A stretch of DNA of 64,000 nt, from the NCBI RefSeq assembly GCF_003286085.1, contig NW_020825472.1, positions 1-64,000 of the forward strand. Reading direction: 5' to 3'. A program made the translations under genes and the position numbers. This DNA is from Drosophila persimilis (lineage: Eukaryota; Arthropoda; Insecta; Diptera; Drosophilidae). The notes under the pieces were generated by a model. That model searched no databases and was not told the origin of the DNA. It saw nothing but the letters and a program-made list of their open reading frames with translations. Positions 62,141 to 64,000 of this stretch are shown here, piece by piece (the first letter of the stretch is position 1; each line of letters begins with the position of its first letter).

Positions 62141-64000
62141 TCTGGTCTGATGAGCTTGTGATTTAGCTCAAAGGGGGCCTAGCTGAGGCCACCGGACGGG
62201 TCGCGGGTTGCGTATAGCGAACGGCCTACCTCGGTAGGTCAGCTGCGAATAAGCGGGCATCCCTCACGGGAGAGTACCGAAATAAGCAGTCCCGGACAGC
62301 CAGCGGGTGTTCGCGAAGCAGCAACACTGACGATGCGCTTGTGGTGCCGCCTCAATAAGTAGCTCACACACTCCCATCCATACACAATACCTACCCATAT
62401 CCCAACCCCCACATCCACCTCACACCGGGCCGGACTAAGTGTGTTACTCGACCCGTGCCGAGAGTCAGCCTGGCTGGGGGCCCGGTATAAAAAATAGCCC
62501 AGTCTCTAACGGAGGGCTCAGGGACTTGGCAGCCCCCTGTTCTAATGATGCCTTACCCGGGCAACGTGGATCTCTGCCCGGGCTGACCTTTCCCTTTCTC
62601 TGCATCTCGTGGGAACAAGATGTATAACAATAAAAACAAAACCAACAAAAAAACAAATGAGTGCGGCGCTCCCCAAATGCCAACTGGGAGCAATCCCAAG
62701 CTCGGAAAGGCAGCGGCCCAAAGACCTGGCCCAACCGGCTCTATAGTGGGGAATACCCACAAGGTGGAAGGTGCCTGTGCGAACCCGAGGGGGTCCCATC
62801 CCGAATCCGGTGTGGGTGGCAAGGTAACTCCCGAAGCTGACACCTTGGAAGGGAAGCTAAGCAATATTGCGGCTGCCCGACCTTCTGGTAAAGCGGAGGG
62901 GGTTGACTTGCCGTCGACAAGTGCCCAAGCCAGACGATACACATATGCCGAAAAGAGGAGTGCAGGGCACATACTCCGTCGGCAACACGCCAGCAGTGAA
63001 GCCAGCCCATCAGCCGAATGGCTGAAGAAGGTGGAATGGGCTTCGGCCGTACTTCCGGAGTTCACCTTAGAACAGAAAAAGGTGGCTCCCCAAGCCAAGA
63101 GGCAGCGCTCGCAGGAGACACCGGGACCGGTAGCAAAGCGCTCCAGAGTGCTGCCAAATGTCTCCTTTGCGCAGATTGCCAAGGAGAGGACGCTAATTGG
63201 TGTCCTCGACAAAGGCAGCGCAGAGGGGAGAATCCCAAGGAGTCAGTGGAAGTGGGTGGAAGCGGCATTGGCCGACCGCTGCTTCGAACTCCTCGACAAA
63301 GACCCTGGACCTCCGCCAGTCTGCAAGGACATGGGGTGGTTCCAGGGCAATGTAAAGATAATTGCCTGCGAAGACGAGCGCTCTGTGAAGCTGTACAAAG
63401 CGGCGGTAGCGCAGGTCGGCGAGGTTTATGCTGGGGCGAAACTCGTCGCAGTCGACTGGAGCGAGGTGCCCAGCAGACCGAGGGCCAGAATTTGGGTGCC
63501 GGCTACCTTTAAGGAGCCAGAACGCATCCTCAAGATGTTGCAGAGGTGCAACCCAGGACTACCAACCTCCGATTGGAAGGTAGCCAAAGTTGAGACGACA
63601 CAAGGGCCGACTAACCAGGCAGTTCTCGTTCTCAATAAAGAGTCGCTGGCCCCGATAGAGGCAGCAAAAGGAGAGCTCAACTTCGGCTTCAGCTCGGTCA
63701 CCATCAAGGTGTACAAATCGGACGCGGCGGCCGCGGCGCTTCCTGTCGTCAACCCAGACGTGCAGGATGTCGTTGCGGAGATCGAAGCGCCTGACGACGA
63801 GCTGGAGCCAGACCAGGAAGGCTTCTCCTCAGATACAGAACTGATGCTCGACTTCGAGTCAATGTGCCGAGAGAGAGTCTCAGATGACTCGGACGCGGAC
63901 ATCACGGTGGTGGAGAATCTTGAAGATGGTCCTAAGGATCCTTCAAATAAATCTCCACCACTGTAAAGCAGCATCGGCTGCTCTCATACTCCGCCTAGAC
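62141..64000 (+). mobile_element. LOA-clade LINE, copy 3 (cut by the window end)
   Basis: Duplicate of 53949-55808, created by the 8192-bp duplication rather than by an independent insertion: it lies at the same site in the same inverted polymerase fragment. It contains the 5' leader, all of ORF1 and the first codons of ORF2 (from 63926). Confidence 0.9.
62620..63966 (+). CDS. LOA copy 3 ORF1 protein
   Basis: 448 residues, identical in sequence to the ORF1 at 54428-55774. It has the same basic patch at about 160-176, the same C-terminal domain and the same acidic tail. ORF2 begins at 63926 in an overlapping frame and leaves the window. Confidence 0.9.
   Translation: MYNNKNKTNKKTNECGAPQMPTGSNPKLGKAAAQRPGPTGSIVGNTHKVEGACANPRGSHPESGVGGKVTPEADTLEGKLSNIAAARPSGKAEGVDLPSTSAQARRYTYAEKRSAGHILRRQHASSEASPSAEWLKKVEWASAVLPEFTLEQKKVAPQAKRQRSQETPGPVAKRSRVLPNVSFAQIAKERTLIGVLDKGSAEGRIPRSQWKWVEAALADRCFELLDKDPGPPPVCKDMGWFQGNVKIIACEDERSVKLYKAAVAQVGEVYAGAKLVAVDWSEVPSRPRARIWVPATFKEPERILKMLQRCNPGLPTSDWKVAKVETTQGPTNQAVLVLNKESLAPIEAAKGELNFGFSSVTIKVYKSDAAAAALPVVNPDVQDVVAEIEAPDDELEPDQEGFSSDTELMLDFESMCRERVSDDSDADITVVENLEDGPKDPSNKSPPL

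Larger units (their letters stand above)
59796..64000 (+). repeat. Second unit of the 8192-bp tandem duplication (cut by the window end)
   Basis: Equals 51604-55808. The encoded proteins are the same in both units except for one substitution I can see (51947 versus 60139). The near identity over 4.2 kb means the duplication is very recent, or is an assembly artefact. Confidence 0.9.

Noticed and set aside
62553-63212. Minus-strand 219-codon frame opposite LOA ORF1 (also at 54361-55020)
   Set aside because: It lies antisense to the well-supported ORF1 and has no recognisable domain.
1-64000. Host genes or tRNA/rRNA genes
   Set aside because: All long frames with motifs belong to mobile elements. 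The tRNA-like stretches at 1803, 38657 and 40983 are only 18-base primer sites, not tRNA genes.

Overview
The window looks like drosophilid genomic DNA, most likely pericentromeric heterochromatin. It carries a copia element very close in protein sequence to Drosophila copia, with the copia-type internal initiator-Met tRNA primer site. It also carries LOA-, CR1- and R1-clade LINEs, Ty3/gypsy and BEL/Pao elements, and a Polinton-type DNA polymerase. One primer site matches 18 of 18 bases of the tRNA-Lys 3' end as I recall it from Drosophila. I found no host protein gene, rRNA, tRNA or CRISPR array. The species cannot be named from the sequence alone.

Layout. 1-10093: a minus-strand LOA LINE (ORF1 and the start of ORF2), with a Ty3/gypsy element (LTR 1823-2877, gag and protease running off the left edge) inserted in ORF2 and a nearly full-length CR1 LINE (4432-9028) inserted in ORF1. 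10094-13320: plus-strand Ty3/gypsy protease-pol fragment with a long open pol frame. 14394-17404: a second, 5'-truncated CR1 copy. 17770-27950: a third Ty3/gypsy element whose 3' LTR is split by an R1-clade LINE (22259-27057) with a 14-bp target duplication. 27950-32295: a fourth LTR element with gag and protease, three tandem-repeat blocks and a long 3' frame, but no recognisable reverse transcriptase or integrase.

32296-46911: minus-strand BEL/Pao material. This is a leader with a degenerate ~120-bp repeat array (split by a young copia at 32461-37461), an LTR, an internally deleted derivative, a second LTR, and a broken gag-pol body. 46912-62140: Polinton-type sequence, beginning with two 366-bp inverted arms facing each other, then a small acidic ORF, a protein-primed type B DNA polymerase gene, and inverted pieces of integrase and polymerase. 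A complete LOA LINE with both ORFs open (53949-59387) sits in the inverted polymerase piece. The block 51604-59795 is then repeated in tandem with a spacing of exactly 8192 bp, so a second LOA copy begins at 62141 and runs off the right edge.

The genes do not form a pathway; they are a nest of mobile elements of different ages. The youngest-looking layers are copia (LTRs differ at one site seen), the two BEL LTRs (one difference seen), the LOA element with intact ORFs, and the 8192-bp duplication. CR1, R1, the first LOA and most LTR elements are decayed. Family-level calls rest on motifs and gene order; exact family names were not checked against any library.
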